DNA from: an uncultured Aquimarina sp.
GTDB lineage: Bacteria > Bacteroidota > Bacteroidia > Flavobacteriales > Flavobacteriaceae
Direction of reading: 5' to 3'
DNA: 64,000 nt
Assembly: GCA_947489195.1 (NCBI GenBank)
Contig: CANLCT010000010.1
Span: 26,249 to 90,248 of the forward strand
Within the stretch, counting starts at the first letter, position 1, and every line of letters starts with the position of its first letter. Made by a program: the position numbers and the translations under genes. This document shows, piece after piece, positions 25,683 to 34,715 of this stretch. Under the pieces are notes generated by a model. It saw only the letters and a program-made list of their open reading frames with translations, ran no database searches and was not told where the DNA came from.

Positions 25683-28100
25683 TTATTCTTCACGTAATGA
25701 TTTTACTGGTTCAACACTAGCCGCTCTGTAACTTTGAAAACTTACCGTTAATAATGTGATCATTAAAATTATTATACCAGCAACAATAAATAAATACCAT
25801 GGTAAAGCTATATGAAAAGCAAAGTTTTCTAACCATTTATTTATTAAATACCAAGCTACAGGAGTAACTATAAAAAAGGCTATCAAAACAAGATTTAAAA
25901 AATCTTTAGAAAGTAATATAACTAATTCGCTAGTTTTAGCACCTAATGCTTTCCTAACACCTACTTCTTTTGTTCGCTTATTTGCCACTAAGGCCGCTAA
26001 TGCATATAGGCCCATACATGTAACTAATAATGCCAACAGTGTAAAAAAAGTAAGCATTTTTCCGTCATTTTTATCTCGCTTGTATTGTTCATTATAAAAA
26101 CTGTCACCAAAAAAATAATCAAAACTAGTTTTTTTGAAATGACTATTCCACACTTTTTTTGTAGCTAAAACAAAATCGTCAATCCTGTTTGTTGACAAGC
26201 TTATGGTAATATAATTAGTTGGTATCCATCCAATAACTCCATTTAAAAGAAATATTACAGGCGTATACCCATTATTTAAACCTTGTTGATGCCAGTTTTC
26301 AGTTACTCCTATAATAGTATATGGTATGGGCTGCTCTTCTAATAGTACTTCTTTACCTATAGCCTCTTTTGCATTATTAATTTCAAGCGATTTTAATGCC
26401 GATTTATTAATAACTATTTTATGCTTTTCATCACCAAAACTTTTATCAAAAAATCGACCTTCAATTAAATTTATTTTATAGGTATCTAAATAATAATAAT
26501 CTACAGGAAACATTTTAAATAATCGATTTTTATCATCTGATGCTGATTTTAATTTGTTCGCTGCAGCAATAGGAATATCCATACCTGGTACAGCTCCTGA
26601 CAAACTTACATTTTCAACATCGTTTCTACTCTTTAATTCATTCGAAAAACTTTCTAATTTATGGTACAAATTATCAATGCCTATGGGGAATTTCAAAACC
26701 ATTTTTTGATTAATATTAACCCCTAAAGGCTGAGTCTGCATAAATTTAATTTGCTTATATATAGTTAAGGTTCCTATAATCAAAAATAAAGACAAACCTA
26801 ATTGAAGGACAACTAAAAAGCTTAAAGGCGATATTTTTGATTTCCCTACTCTTAATTTACCTTTTAGTAATGATGCTGGTTTTAAAGAAGATAAAATAAA
26901 AGCTGGATAAAATCCTGAAAGAAAAACACATATTCCAAAAACTAATATTGCCAAAGCCCAAAATCCAAACTGACTTAAAGGCATAAAAAACAACTTTAAA
27001 TCTACTAAGTTATTTAATCCTGACAAGGCAATTACAATCAAAATAGCCGCTAAAACTAAAGCCAATATATTCATTAATAAGGATTCAAACATAAATTGAT
27101 AAAATAGTCCCTTATTTTTAACACCTTGTACTTTTTTTATTGCTATTTCGGTTATTCGCTCATAAGATTGTGCTATTGAAATATTCACATAATTACTCCA
27201 AGCAATAATTAATATAATTATTGCTACAAATAGCAAAGCATATAAAGTTATTTTATTCCCTTTGATTTCTCTTTCAGATTCCTTCCATTTATTCAAATGA
27301 ATATCTTTCAAAGGAACTAATGAAACTCCCCATATTTTTGATTTTAAAGCATCTTTAGTTTTGTACTTTTCTGACACAGCAGGAAAAGCTTTTTCAACTG
27401 TTTCGGGGTCAATATTTTTATCTAATTGTACATAAGTATATACCGTATGCCAATACCAAAAATCTTGTTTCCAAGCAGGCAAACTACTGTACGAAATAAA
27501 ATAATCAAATTGGATATGCGAATTTTTAGGAAAATCTTCGATAATTCCAGTCACTTCGCATTTTTTAATTTCATCTTTAGTTGCAAAAGACATTATCTTC
27601 CCTATAGGGTTTTCTTCTTTAAAAAATTTTGAAGCTACCTTTTGAGAAATCACAACCGAATTAGGATTATCTAACATAGTCAACCGATCACCTGCTATTA
27701 ATTTAAAATCAAATAACTCAAAAAAAGTTGTATCGGCATAAGTCACCGTATTTTCGCGAATATATTCATCTTTGTAGCCAACTATCTGCTCTGTTTGACC
27801 AATGTCTAATCTTGTAAAATTTTTTATTCCAGCAATATGTTCTTTCATAGCTGATCCGTATCCAAATGAAGCACTTGGCCAAGCATCAGTTAATACATCT
27901 CCTTCATAAAAATCACTTTCAACTCTATAAATATCATCTGCTTTAGAATGAAATGTATCATAAGTAAATTCGACATTGGCATATAACACAATTAACACCG
28001 CTGCAGCTAAGCCAATAGCTAAGCCAAGGATATTTATTATGGCTAATTTTTTATTTTGTAATAATGTTCGAATTGCAATTTTGAAATAATTATAAATCAT
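25683..28100 (-). CDS. MacB/FtsX-type ABC transporter permease
   Basis: An 805-residue permease with two repeated halves, each a periplasmic MacB-like core followed by an FtsX domain. Membrane segments: near residue 20 (AIINILGLAIGLAAAVLIVLY), a group near 285-420, a central one near 430-450 (LVVLQLGLSLFLIIGTL), and three near the end. The tail KRTKEVGVRKALGAKTSELVILLSKDFLNLVLIAF is the family signature. Such permeases transduce ATPase cycles into periplasmic motion for lipoprotein, peptide or drug efflux rather than channel transport. The ATPase gene is 55 bases upstream on the same strand. Confidence 0.92.
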   Translation of the reverse strand: MIYNYFKIAIRTLLQNKKLAIINILGLAIGLAAAVLIVLYANVEFTYDTFHSKADDIYRVESDFYEGDVLTDAWPSASFGYGSAMKEHIAGIKNFTRLDIGQTEQIVGYKDEYIRENTVTYADTTFFELFDFKLIAGDRLTMLDNPNSVVISQKVASKFFKEENPIGKIMSFATKDEIKKCEVTGIIEDFPKNSHIQFDYFISYSSLPAWKQDFWYWHTVYTYVQLDKNIDPETVEKAFPAVSEKYKTKDALKSKIWGVSLVPLKDIHLNKWKESEREIKGNKITLYALLFVAIIILIIAWSNYVNISIAQSYERITEIAIKKVQGVKNKGLFYQFMFESLLMNILALVLAAILIVIALSGLNNLVDLKLFFMPLSQFGFWALAILVFGICVFLSGFYPAFILSSLKPASLLKGKLRVGKSKISPLSFLVVLQLGLSLFLIIGTLTIYKQIKFMQTQPLGVNINQKMVLKFPIGIDNLYHKLESFSNELKSRNDVENVSLSGAVPGMDIPIAAANKLKSASDDKNRLFKMFPVDYYYLDTYKINLIEGRFFDKSFGDEKHKIVINKSALKSLEINNAKEAIGKEVLLEEQPIPYTIIGVTENWHQQGLNNGYTPVIFLLNGVIGWIPTNYITISLSTNRIDDFVLATKKVWNSHFKKTSFDYFFGDSFYNEQYKRDKNDGKMLTFFTLLALLVTCMGLYALAALVANKRTKEVGVRKALGAKTSELVILLSKDFLNLVLIAFFIVTPVAWYLINKWLENFAFHIALPWYLFIVAGIIILMITLLTVSFQSYRAASVEPVKSLREE

Positions 28101-28155
28101 TTTATATTTTTTTAGTTGTTTGTAATGAACTAATTAACAGTATCTATTTTTGCCT

Positions 28156-28839
28156 TTACTGAGTAAACAACCTATCCTCAAATACTTTTTTTCCGTCAAG
28201 CATTCGAATAATTTTATGAGCATATTTTGCATCATGCTCACTATGAGTTACCATAACTATTGTAGTCCCTTGATTATTCAATTCCATTAAAAGTTCCATG
28301 ACCTCACTCCCATTACTGCTATCAAGATTTCCTGTAGGTTCATCTGCTAATATTAATTTGGGATTATTTATTACAGCCCTAGCAATGGCAACCCGTTGTT
28401 GTTGCCCTCCTGATAATTGCTTTGGAAAGTGTTTACGACGATGCATTATCTGCATTTTTTCTAATATTTTATGAACTCTTTCTTTTCGTTCTGCTTTTTT
28501 AATTCCTAAATAAATTAATGGCAATTCAACATTTTCAAAAACTGTAAGCTGATCTATTAAATTAAAACTTTGAAATATAAAACCTAAAGTATCTTTACGA
28601 ATATCTGCCCGCTGACTTTCATTATAATTCGTTACATCTTTTCCATTAAAAATGTAATTTCCTCCATCTAAAACATCAATCATTCCTAATACGTTTAGCA
28701 ACGTAGATTTACCACAACCAGAAGGTCCCATAATAGCTACAAAATCTCCTTTATACACTTTAAAAGACAGGTCGTCTAAAGCTTTTGTTTTAACTTCTTC
28801 TGTTTTATAGTATTTTTTTAAATTCTTTAATTCAATCAT
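28156..28839 (-). CDS. ABC transporter ATP-binding protein, LolD/MacB family
   Basis: A 227-residue ATPase. Walker A GPSGCGKST, Q-loop FIFQSFNLIDQLTVFENVELPLIY, signature LSGGQQQRVAIARA, Walker B LILADEPTGNLD and the switch VMVTHSEHDA are all intact. It is the first gene of a two-gene operon with the permease and is preceded by a good sigma-54 -24 element. It probably exports peptides, antibiotics or lipoproteins; the substrate is not shown. Confidence 0.96.
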   Translation of the reverse strand: MIELKNLKKYYKTEEVKTKALDDLSFKVYKGDFVAIMGPSGCGKSTLLNVLGMIDVLDGGNYIFNGKDVTNYNESQRADIRKDTLGFIFQSFNLIDQLTVFENVELPLIYLGIKKAERKERVHKILEKMQIMHRRKHFPKQLSGGQQQRVAIARAVINNPKLILADEPTGNLDSSNGSEVMELLMELNNQGTTIVMVTHSEHDAKYAHKIIRMLDGKKVFEDRLFTQ

Positions 28840-28863
28840 ATTTAATCTATTTTAAACATGTAT

Positions 28864-28879
28864 AATAATTACCGTGCCA
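28864..28879 (-). promoter_or_regulatory. Sigma-54 (-24/-12) promoter of the ABC exporter
   Basis: Read on the minus strand: TGGCACG-GTAA-TTATT, against the consensus TGGCACG-N4-TTGCA. The -24 half is perfect and the spacing is right; the -12 half keeps TT but lacks GC. It lies 25 bases before the ATPase start codon and faces the gene of an NtrC-type activator. Confidence 0.7.
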
Positions 28880-28923
28880 TTTAAATAAAACAATGAAAAA
28901 CAACACTATACAATAAAAAAACT

Positions 28924-28944
28924 CATTTTACCTGTTCGAAAATG
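28924..28944. promoter_or_regulatory. Candidate activator site upstream of the sigma-54 promoter
   Basis: CATTTT (28924-28929) and AAAATG (28939-28944) form a short dyad with 9-base spacer, about 45-65 bases upstream of the -24 element on the minus strand, where NtrC-type enhancer sites are often found. The Fis-type HTH of the neighbouring response regulator is the likely ligand. Short arms keep this tentative. Confidence 0.35.
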
Positions 28945-29041
28945 ACTCATCTTTGTACGTTAATGATACACTTTTTTAAACTCTGTATATTTACTAATTT
29001 ATAATTTTTGATAGGTTTAATATTGTTGTAATATTGTATTT

Positions 29042-30388
29042 ATGCTATTAAAAAATGCCCACATATTAGTAGTTGATGATGACTCTGATGTATTAACCGC
29101 TATTAGACTTTTATTAAAATCTAAGGCTAAATTGGTTATTACCGAAAGAAATCCAAATAATATTGAATCATTAATTACCCAGAATAAGTTTGATATTGTT
29201 ATACTGGATATGAATTTTAATGGATTTATAAACACAGGAAATGAAGGTATTTTTTGGCTTAATAAGATTAAAAACATTGATAAACAATTACTCGTTACTC
29301 TTATTACCGCATATAGCGACATAGACCTAGCAGTCAAATCTTTAAAAGAAGGTGCAGCCGACTTTTTAGTAAAACCATGGAAAAATGATAAATTAATTGC
29401 TTCTATTGAAGAAACACTCAATAAAAAAAAATCTAAAGCTTCTAATAAACTTAATTTATTAAAGACTAAATCTCAAATAATAGGAAAAAGCCCAATTATG
29501 AAAGATGTTTTTTCCAAAATAAATAAAGTCGCACCAACAGATGCTAATATTTTAATTTTAGGTGAAAACGGAACTGGGAAAGACCTTATTGCAAAAGCCA
29601 TACATCATAATTCTTTACGAAAAAACAAAGCTTTTATAAAAGTTGATGTAGGGGCTTTAACTCAAACTTTATTTGAAAGTGAACTATTTGGATACACTAA
29701 AGGAGCTTTTACAGATGCTAAAACCAACAGAACTGGTAGACTTGAAGCAGCTCACGGAGGTACACTTTTTTTAGATGAAATAGGAAATATTAGTTTACAA
29801 CAACAAGCCAAATTACTTACTGTTTTACAAAATAGACAAGTGACACCACTAGGTGCAAATACGCCTATTCCTATAAATATTAGACTCATATGTGCTACAA
29901 ATTTGGATATATCATTGCTTGCCAATGAAACCAAATTTAGAAAAGACCTTATTTACAGAATTAATACCGTAGCACTAATTATACCTCCACTAAGGGAACG
30001 TGGTAAAGATCTTACTCTATTAGCCCAACACTTTATTGAAGTATATTCTGAAAAGTACTCAAAATCAAAACTTCAATTAGGAGACGATTTTATAGAAAAA
30101 TTAAAGAAATATCATTTCCCAGGTAATGTTCGCGAACTTCAATATACCATTGAACGTGCTGTTATTATGTCTGAAAATAATATATTAAATAAAAATGATT
30201 TGGAATTTTCATCCATAGAAAAAAATGCAGTAACAATACAACAAAACGAGTTGAGGCTTGATATTATTGAAAAAAAAACCATTTTAAAAGCTATCGAAAA
30301 GCATAATGGAAATATTTCAAAATCAGCAAAAGAATTAGGAATTACGCGAACAGCATTGTATAGAAGATTGCATAAATATGATTTATAA
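29042..30388 (+). CDS. Sigma-54-dependent response regulator, NtrC family
   Basis: A 448-residue three-domain activator. Receiver 1-125 with acidic pocket DDD (12-14) and phospho-acceptor Asp56 (IVILDMNFNG), and Lys in VKPW near 111. AAA+ domain about 145-370: Walker A GENGTGKD (174-181), sigma-54 contact loop GAFTDA (221-226, where the classical motif is GAFTGA), Walker B GGTLFLDEIGN. C-terminal Fis-type HTH NISKSAKELGITRTALYRRLHKY. I believe GAFTDA is frequent in Bacteroidota. It overlaps the histidine kinase gene by 11 bases and is divergent from the ABC operon with a sigma-54 promoter. Confidence 0.95.
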   Translation: MLLKNAHILVVDDDSDVLTAIRLLLKSKAKLVITERNPNNIESLITQNKFDIVILDMNFNGFINTGNEGIFWLNKIKNIDKQLLVTLITAYSDIDLAVKSLKEGAADFLVKPWKNDKLIASIEETLNKKKSKASNKLNLLKTKSQIIGKSPIMKDVFSKINKVAPTDANILILGENGTGKDLIAKAIHHNSLRKNKAFIKVDVGALTQTLFESELFGYTKGAFTDAKTNRTGRLEAAHGGTLFLDEIGNISLQQQAKLLTVLQNRQVTPLGANTPIPINIRLICATNLDISLLANETKFRKDLIYRINTVALIIPPLRERGKDLTLLAQHFIEVYSEKYSKSKLQLGDDFIEKLKKYHFPGNVRELQYTIERAVIMSENNILNKNDLEFSSIEKNAVTIQQNELRLDIIEKKTILKAIEKHNGNISKSAKELGITRTALYRRLHKYDL

Positions 30389-31745
30389 AAAATACAAATT
30401 AGCACTAACACTAAGAGTTTTATTTTTATTTTTTATGCTTACAATATTAGCATACACCCTAAGTATATTTAATTTCAAAACCACACTTCACCTTACTTGG
30501 GTAGTCTTCATTTTGATTATACTTTCGCTATATTGCTTTTACAATATTTATCGATTTGTTTTTAAACGACTTAATGAAATTGATGATTTTTTTGAAGCTA
30601 TTAGCTTCCGCGATTTTTCTTGCCACTTTAATGAAGATAGCGGTCCTAAAGATATTAGAGAGTTGCATAAACAATTTAATACCGTAACTAAAACCATTAA
30701 AGAATTACATAAGGAAAGAGAAATTCAACACCTGCATTTAAAAAAAATAATAAACCTTATTGACACAGGTATAATTGCTTATAATCTAAAATCTAAAGAA
30801 GTACTTTGGATTAATGATTCTTTTAAACAGCAATTACATATTCCTTCAATAAAAAACATTCAATTTATTAATAAAAGAGCTCCACAACTTTATCATACTA
30901 TTTTTTTAGAACAGCATGCTAATGATACCAATATTAATGTAGTTATAGAAAATAAAAAAACAAGCTTATTATTATCTAGCTCCATTTTTAAAGCACAAAA
31001 TGAGCTCGTCAAAATAATTGTAATAAAAAATATTGATGATACCTTAAATCGAACCGAATCTGAGGCTTGGAAAAAATTATTAAGCGTAATGACTCATGAA
31101 ATAATGAATTCCATCACTCCTATTTCATCTTTAGCCGAAACATTACACTCTAATATAATAGCACATAGCAATGCTCCAAATAAAAATTTATTAGATATCG
31201 ATGATTTAAATATTGGTATTAATAGTATAAAAAAAAGAAGCTTAGGTTTACTATCATTTGCAAAAACTTACCGTAGCTTGAGCAAAATAACAGAGCTCAA
31301 TTTGAGTAAAATATATGTAAAGGAACTATTTAATACTATAGAAGCATTACTACTCCCTTCATTAAAAAGTGAATCGATATCATTAGTTTTCGAAATTGAT
31401 AATGACAGGATTCAAATTGAAATGGATAGTTATTTAATTGAACAAGTACTTATCAATCTAATTTTAAATGCAGCAGAATCTTTCGAAGATATTCAAAATG
31501 CAAAAATTACAATTAAAGCCCAAGTAAATAAGGATGGACACCCAATTATTTACGTAATCGATAATGGGAAAGGAATTCCTAATGAAATTATAGATCAGGT
31601 TTTTATTCCATTTTTTACTACAAAAAAAACGGGTAGTGGTATTGGCCTAAGCCTTTGTAAACAAATTATGTTACTACATAAAGGTGAAATAGCCATAAAA
31701 AGTATTAAAAATACAGGTACTGTAGTAAGTATTCTTTTTAACTAA
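30378..31745 (+). CDS. Sensor histidine kinase
   Basis: A 455-residue kinase with two N-terminal membrane segments (about 10-30 and 36-58) and almost no periplasmic loop, so it probably senses within the membrane. A HAMP-like/PAS-like region covers about 60-220, the H-box MTHEIMNSITP holds the phospho-accepting His near residue 240, then N-box LINLILNAAESF, G1 IDNGKGIPNEI, F-box PFFTTKKTGSG and G2 GIGLSLCKQIM. The small loop and exporter context resemble intramembrane-sensing systems that respond to envelope-active compounds. It is translationally overlapped with its response regulator. Confidence 0.94.
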   Translation: MIYKKYKLALTLRVLFLFFMLTILAYTLSIFNFKTTLHLTWVVFILIILSLYCFYNIYRFVFKRLNEIDDFFEAISFRDFSCHFNEDSGPKDIRELHKQFNTVTKTIKELHKEREIQHLHLKKIINLIDTGIIAYNLKSKEVLWINDSFKQQLHIPSIKNIQFINKRAPQLYHTIFLEQHANDTNINVVIENKKTSLLLSSSIFKAQNELVKIIVIKNIDDTLNRTESEAWKKLLSVMTHEIMNSITPISSLAETLHSNIIAHSNAPNKNLLDIDDLNIGINSIKKRSLGLLSFAKTYRSLSKITELNLSKIYVKELFNTIEALLLPSLKSESISLVFEIDNDRIQIEMDSYLIEQVLINLILNAAESFEDIQNAKITIKAQVNKDGHPIIYVIDNGKGIPNEIIDQVFIPFFTTKKTGSGIGLSLCKQIMLLHKGEIAIKSIKNTGTVVSILFN

Positions 31746-31782
31746 CTACAATTTTATTTGCTAAGTTTATATTACTATAAGT

Positions 31783-32208
31783 TTAAGGAATAATTCTTTT
31801 CCCAAAATTAATAAGAATTTGAGGCCTTTTAAAGCCAACAATTTTAGTACGCATATTCCCATGATAATCAATAATCAAAAGTGTAGGATATGAACGCACT
31901 CCGTACTTTTCGATAAGTGCTCTCCCCTCCTGTGTCTCTCCGTCAACAGTAATACTCACATAATTTTCATTATAATATTCCCCGACAGCTTTATCTTTAA
32001 AACTTATTCGTTTCAATTTTTTACATGGTGGACACCAATTAGCATAAATGTCTAAAAAAATAAATTTCTTCTCTTCCTTTGCCTTTTCTAAGGCTTGTTC
32101 CCAAGTTCCTTTAAAAAATTGAATTCCTTTTTTATCCCCTACATTACTATAGCTTGAAAAAAGAAATATCATTAATACTAAAAAAGGTATAAAAATTTTC
32201 TTTTTCAT
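31783..32208 (-). CDS. Secreted thioredoxin-like protein
   Basis: About 141 residues from ATG 32208 (MKKKIFIPF); an in-frame ATG at 32229 would spoil the signal peptide. A hydrophobic leader (1-20) is followed by a thioredoxin fold of the DUF255/thioredoxin_7 kind: EKAKEEKKFIFLDIYANWCPPCKKLKR with WCPPC at 58-62, and the cis-Pro loop GVRSYPTLLIID. It probably handles disulfides in the periplasm. No partner is adjacent. Confidence 0.88.
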   Translation of the reverse strand: MKKKIFIPFLVLMIFLFSSYSNVGDKKGIQFFKGTWEQALEKAKEEKKFIFLDIYANWCPPCKKLKRISFKDKAVGEYYNENYVSITVDGETQEGRALIEKYGVRSYPTLLIIDYHGNMRTKIVGFKRPQILINFGKRIIP

Positions 32209-32450
32209 GATATGTATATTTATATCCAAAACGAGAAGAGATATTGATTTTTTGGTAATTTACATAAACCTAAATTAAAACAGTTTTAATTTATCTTTTT
32301 AAAAGTAATACATAAAATGAAACCGTTTTCAATAAAAAATAGGTTTATTCCAATGAAAAGCTTGTTCTTTATAAACAAAAATATCCTACAATTATTCTAA
32401 AATTACGATGGAATTACTATAACTTTACCCAATAAAAATAAAATTTAGTC

Positions 32451-32780
32451 TTGAAATTAAAACAGTTTTTTACTAAAAGGTATTTTAAATTTATAAGTAA
32501 TAAATACTTATTTATTGCATTATTCTTTGCAATTTGGATGCTTTTTTTAGACACCAATTCATGGCTAATTCATCGCACCTTAAATAAAGAACTCAAGGTA
32601 CTTGAAGAAAACAAACAGTATTACCAAACTGAAATATCCAAAGATGAAGCGCTTATTACAATTTTAAAAGACAGTACAGGTTTAGAAAAGTATGCCCGTG
32701 AAAAATACTTCATGAAAAAAGAAAATGAAGATATTTACATTATTGAATATAAAAAAGATAGTGTCGATGAAAATGAATGA
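32451..32780 (+). CDS. FtsB/DivIC-type cell division protein
   Basis: A 109-residue bitopic protein started by TTG at 32451; no suitable ATG exists upstream of the membrane segment. A short cytoplasmic part is followed by one membrane helix (about 18-34, KYLFIALFFAIWMLFLD), the family string TNSWLIHR, and a coiled coil (LNKELKVLEENKQYYQTEISKDEAL). It takes part in the divisome with FtsL and FtsQ. Its end overlaps the mutase start by 8-14 bases, and I recall the same neighbour in other flavobacteria. Confidence 0.88.
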   Translation: MKLKQFFTKRYFKFISNKYLFIALFFAIWMLFLDTNSWLIHRTLNKELKVLEENKQYYQTEISKDEALITILKDSTGLEKYAREKYFMKKENEDIYIIEYKKDSVDENE

Positions 32781-34077
32781 AATCATTTTTGAGCGCTTTG
32801 CTTCAATTACAGCCAAACAATGGAAGCAAAAAATTCAATATGAGCTTAAAGGTTTAGATTATCAAAATACACTTGTTAAAAACAGTTCTGATGGCATTCC
32901 GCAATTACCTTTTTATTCAGAATCTGATTTAAAACACCATTGTTATACAAAATTTCCTCAAAAAATAAATGCCTGTATTCACATAATTGATAACAATGAA
33001 ATTTTAGCTAATACAAAAGCAGTTCAAGCTATTGAAGCTGGTTTTACCTGTATCTATTTTTCTGTTTTTAATTCTAATTTAAATGTGGATGCATTATTAC
33101 AAAATATAGCGGTCAAAACTTTTATAAATCCCCATTTTTTAAATGTTGATTTTTCAAAATATATCCATTCAAAATATAATAATGTCACAGTTTTGTGTGA
33201 CCCCATTGGTAAAATTGCACAAACAGGAAATTGGTACCGTAATTTTAGCCATGATTTTGATCAATTAAACAATATACTTGATCATTCACCTTCAAGTTTA
33301 ATGATAAATCTAAGTCTATTTCATGATGCTGGCGCTACCCCTGTACAGCAATTAGCATACTCACTGGCTCAATTACTACAATACGATCAACAAGTTTCTT
33401 TAAAAAAATGTAATTCCATTACTTATTCTATTGCTGTCGGAACAGACTTTTTTATGGAAATTGCCAAATTAAAGGCCCTTCGTGTACTTACAGATAGTTA
33501 TTTCCAATCACAAAACAACGTGATTGATTGTGTGTTAATTCAACAAAAAAGTCAACGTAATATTCATCTTTTTGATTCTGATTTAAATCATGAAATCTCG
33601 ACCCTTGAACATCAAATCGGTCAATATGGAGGTGTAAACTACATAACTACTTATCCTGAAAACTATATTTATTTTGAAGAAGAAATTGATCTCATTAATG
33701 AACAAAACCATCAGTTAACACTAAAAACAAAAAATGAATATAGTATTATTAATGACGCTACTTTTATTGAAAAACTGACTCAACAGCTCATCGATAAATC
33801 ACTCATTTTATTGAAAAGCATTGAACAAGGTGGTGGTTTTACAAATCAATTACACAAAGGAATAATTCAAAAAAAAATAAAAGAAAAAGAAAGTATTGAA
33901 CAAAAAGCGTTTAACAAACAATTCACAGTAAAAATTCCAATAACAAAAAACACACCAATACAATATCCGTTTCTTAAAACTAGAGAACAACGCTCTTTTT
34001 GGCAACCTATTAACAAAAAGCGCTTAACTGCACCACAAGAAAAGCCCATATGGGATAAATTATATTCAAATGGATAA
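32767..34077 (+). CDS. mutA: Methylmalonyl-CoA mutase small subunit
   Basis: About 436 residues from ATG 32767 (MKMNEIIFERF; ATG 32773 is an alternative). The non-catalytic subunit resembles the large subunit but binds no cobalamin. The family core is visible: FASITAKQWKQKIQYELKGLDYQNTLV, GIPQLPFYSESD, HDAGATPVQQLAYSLAQ, VGTDFFMEIAKLKALRVL, IEQGGGFTNQLHKGIIQKKIKEKE. The barrel sequence around 260-310 is poorly conserved compared with what I know of the family (for example the usual sugar-rich RTT/GG motifs are replaced by HEISTLEHQIGQYGG). Normally the large subunit follows; here only a short relative does. Confidence 0.88.
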   Translation: MKMNEIIFERFASITAKQWKQKIQYELKGLDYQNTLVKNSSDGIPQLPFYSESDLKHHCYTKFPQKINACIHIIDNNEILANTKAVQAIEAGFTCIYFSVFNSNLNVDALLQNIAVKTFINPHFLNVDFSKYIHSKYNNVTVLCDPIGKIAQTGNWYRNFSHDFDQLNNILDHSPSSLMINLSLFHDAGATPVQQLAYSLAQLLQYDQQVSLKKCNSITYSIAVGTDFFMEIAKLKALRVLTDSYFQSQNNVIDCVLIQQKSQRNIHLFDSDLNHEISTLEHQIGQYGGVNYITTYPENYIYFEEEIDLINEQNHQLTLKTKNEYSIINDATFIEKLTQQLIDKSLILLKSIEQGGGFTNQLHKGIIQKKIKEKESIEQKAFNKQFTVKIPITKNTPIQYPFLKTREQRSFWQPINKKRLTAPQEKPIWDKLYSNG

Positions 34078-34660
34078 ATTTTCTATAAATTATACTAAAA
34101 TTGATATGCCTAATCTTGAAACCCTACAAGCAGCTGGCTACCCCCCTTTTACTCGTGGTTATTATACTCACAACTTTATAACTCAAGTAAATTCAATTAA
34201 TTTATTTTCGGATCAAGTACATTACCATATTTCTAAATTATCAGCAATAGAAATGATCCAACTTTTCAATCAAATTATTTCTAAAAAAGAAACTATACTA
34301 AACACTCCGATTGTTAATTTAAAATTTTCATTTACAAACACTATCAATAATGTAATTTCAATTAGAGTATTAAGAACCGTATTAGCTTGTATATGTAATG
34401 ATTTATATGAAAAACCTAATGCTTTAAAATTTAATTTTATTGCTTTCGCAGAAGGGGGCAATGCCATTTCCGAAATTTACAACTTTGCTAACATGGCACA
34501 AATTAACACTTTAATCATCGAAGAGAATCAATATCACACCTTCTTAAAAATCCAAACTTTGCTTCCAAAATTCCCTATTGATTGTTTATCAGGCAGTAAA
34601 GAAATAGAAGAAAAAACTGCTTATTTATTTACTAAAGTTTATTCAAAAATATTTTCATAA
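34070..34660 (+). CDS. Short MutB-like protein, probable remnant of the mutase large subunit
   Basis: A 196-residue ORF overlapping mutA by 8 bases. The N-terminal INYTKIDMPNLETLQAAGYPPFTRGYYTH resembles the start of the large-subunit barrel (AGxPPFxRGPY), and ISIRVLRTVLACICNDLYEKPNALKFNFIAF resembles the late barrel strand and helix after the MEIAKxRAARxLW motif. The middle of the TIM barrel and the whole C-terminal B12-binding domain (DxHxxG) are missing, yet the frame is intact. A full MutB has about 700 residues. It may be a decayed gene kept in frame or a small protein with a new role. Homology is inferred by eye and moderate. Confidence 0.55.
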   Translation: MDKFSINYTKIDMPNLETLQAAGYPPFTRGYYTHNFITQVNSINLFSDQVHYHISKLSAIEMIQLFNQIISKKETILNTPIVNLKFSFTNTINNVISIRVLRTVLACICNDLYEKPNALKFNFIAFAEGGNAISEIYNFANMAQINTLIIEENQYHTFLKIQTLLPKFPIDCLSGSKEIEEKTAYLFTKVYSKIFS

Positions 34661-34715
34661 TAAAATAAATTGTGCCACTACACTTTTATATTGTAAATTC
34701 AACAAAAAAACAAAA

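Noticed and set aside
29017..29421. 134-codon minus-strand ORF
   Set aside because: It lies wholly opposite the receiver domain of the response regulator, and its translation has no protein-like pattern.
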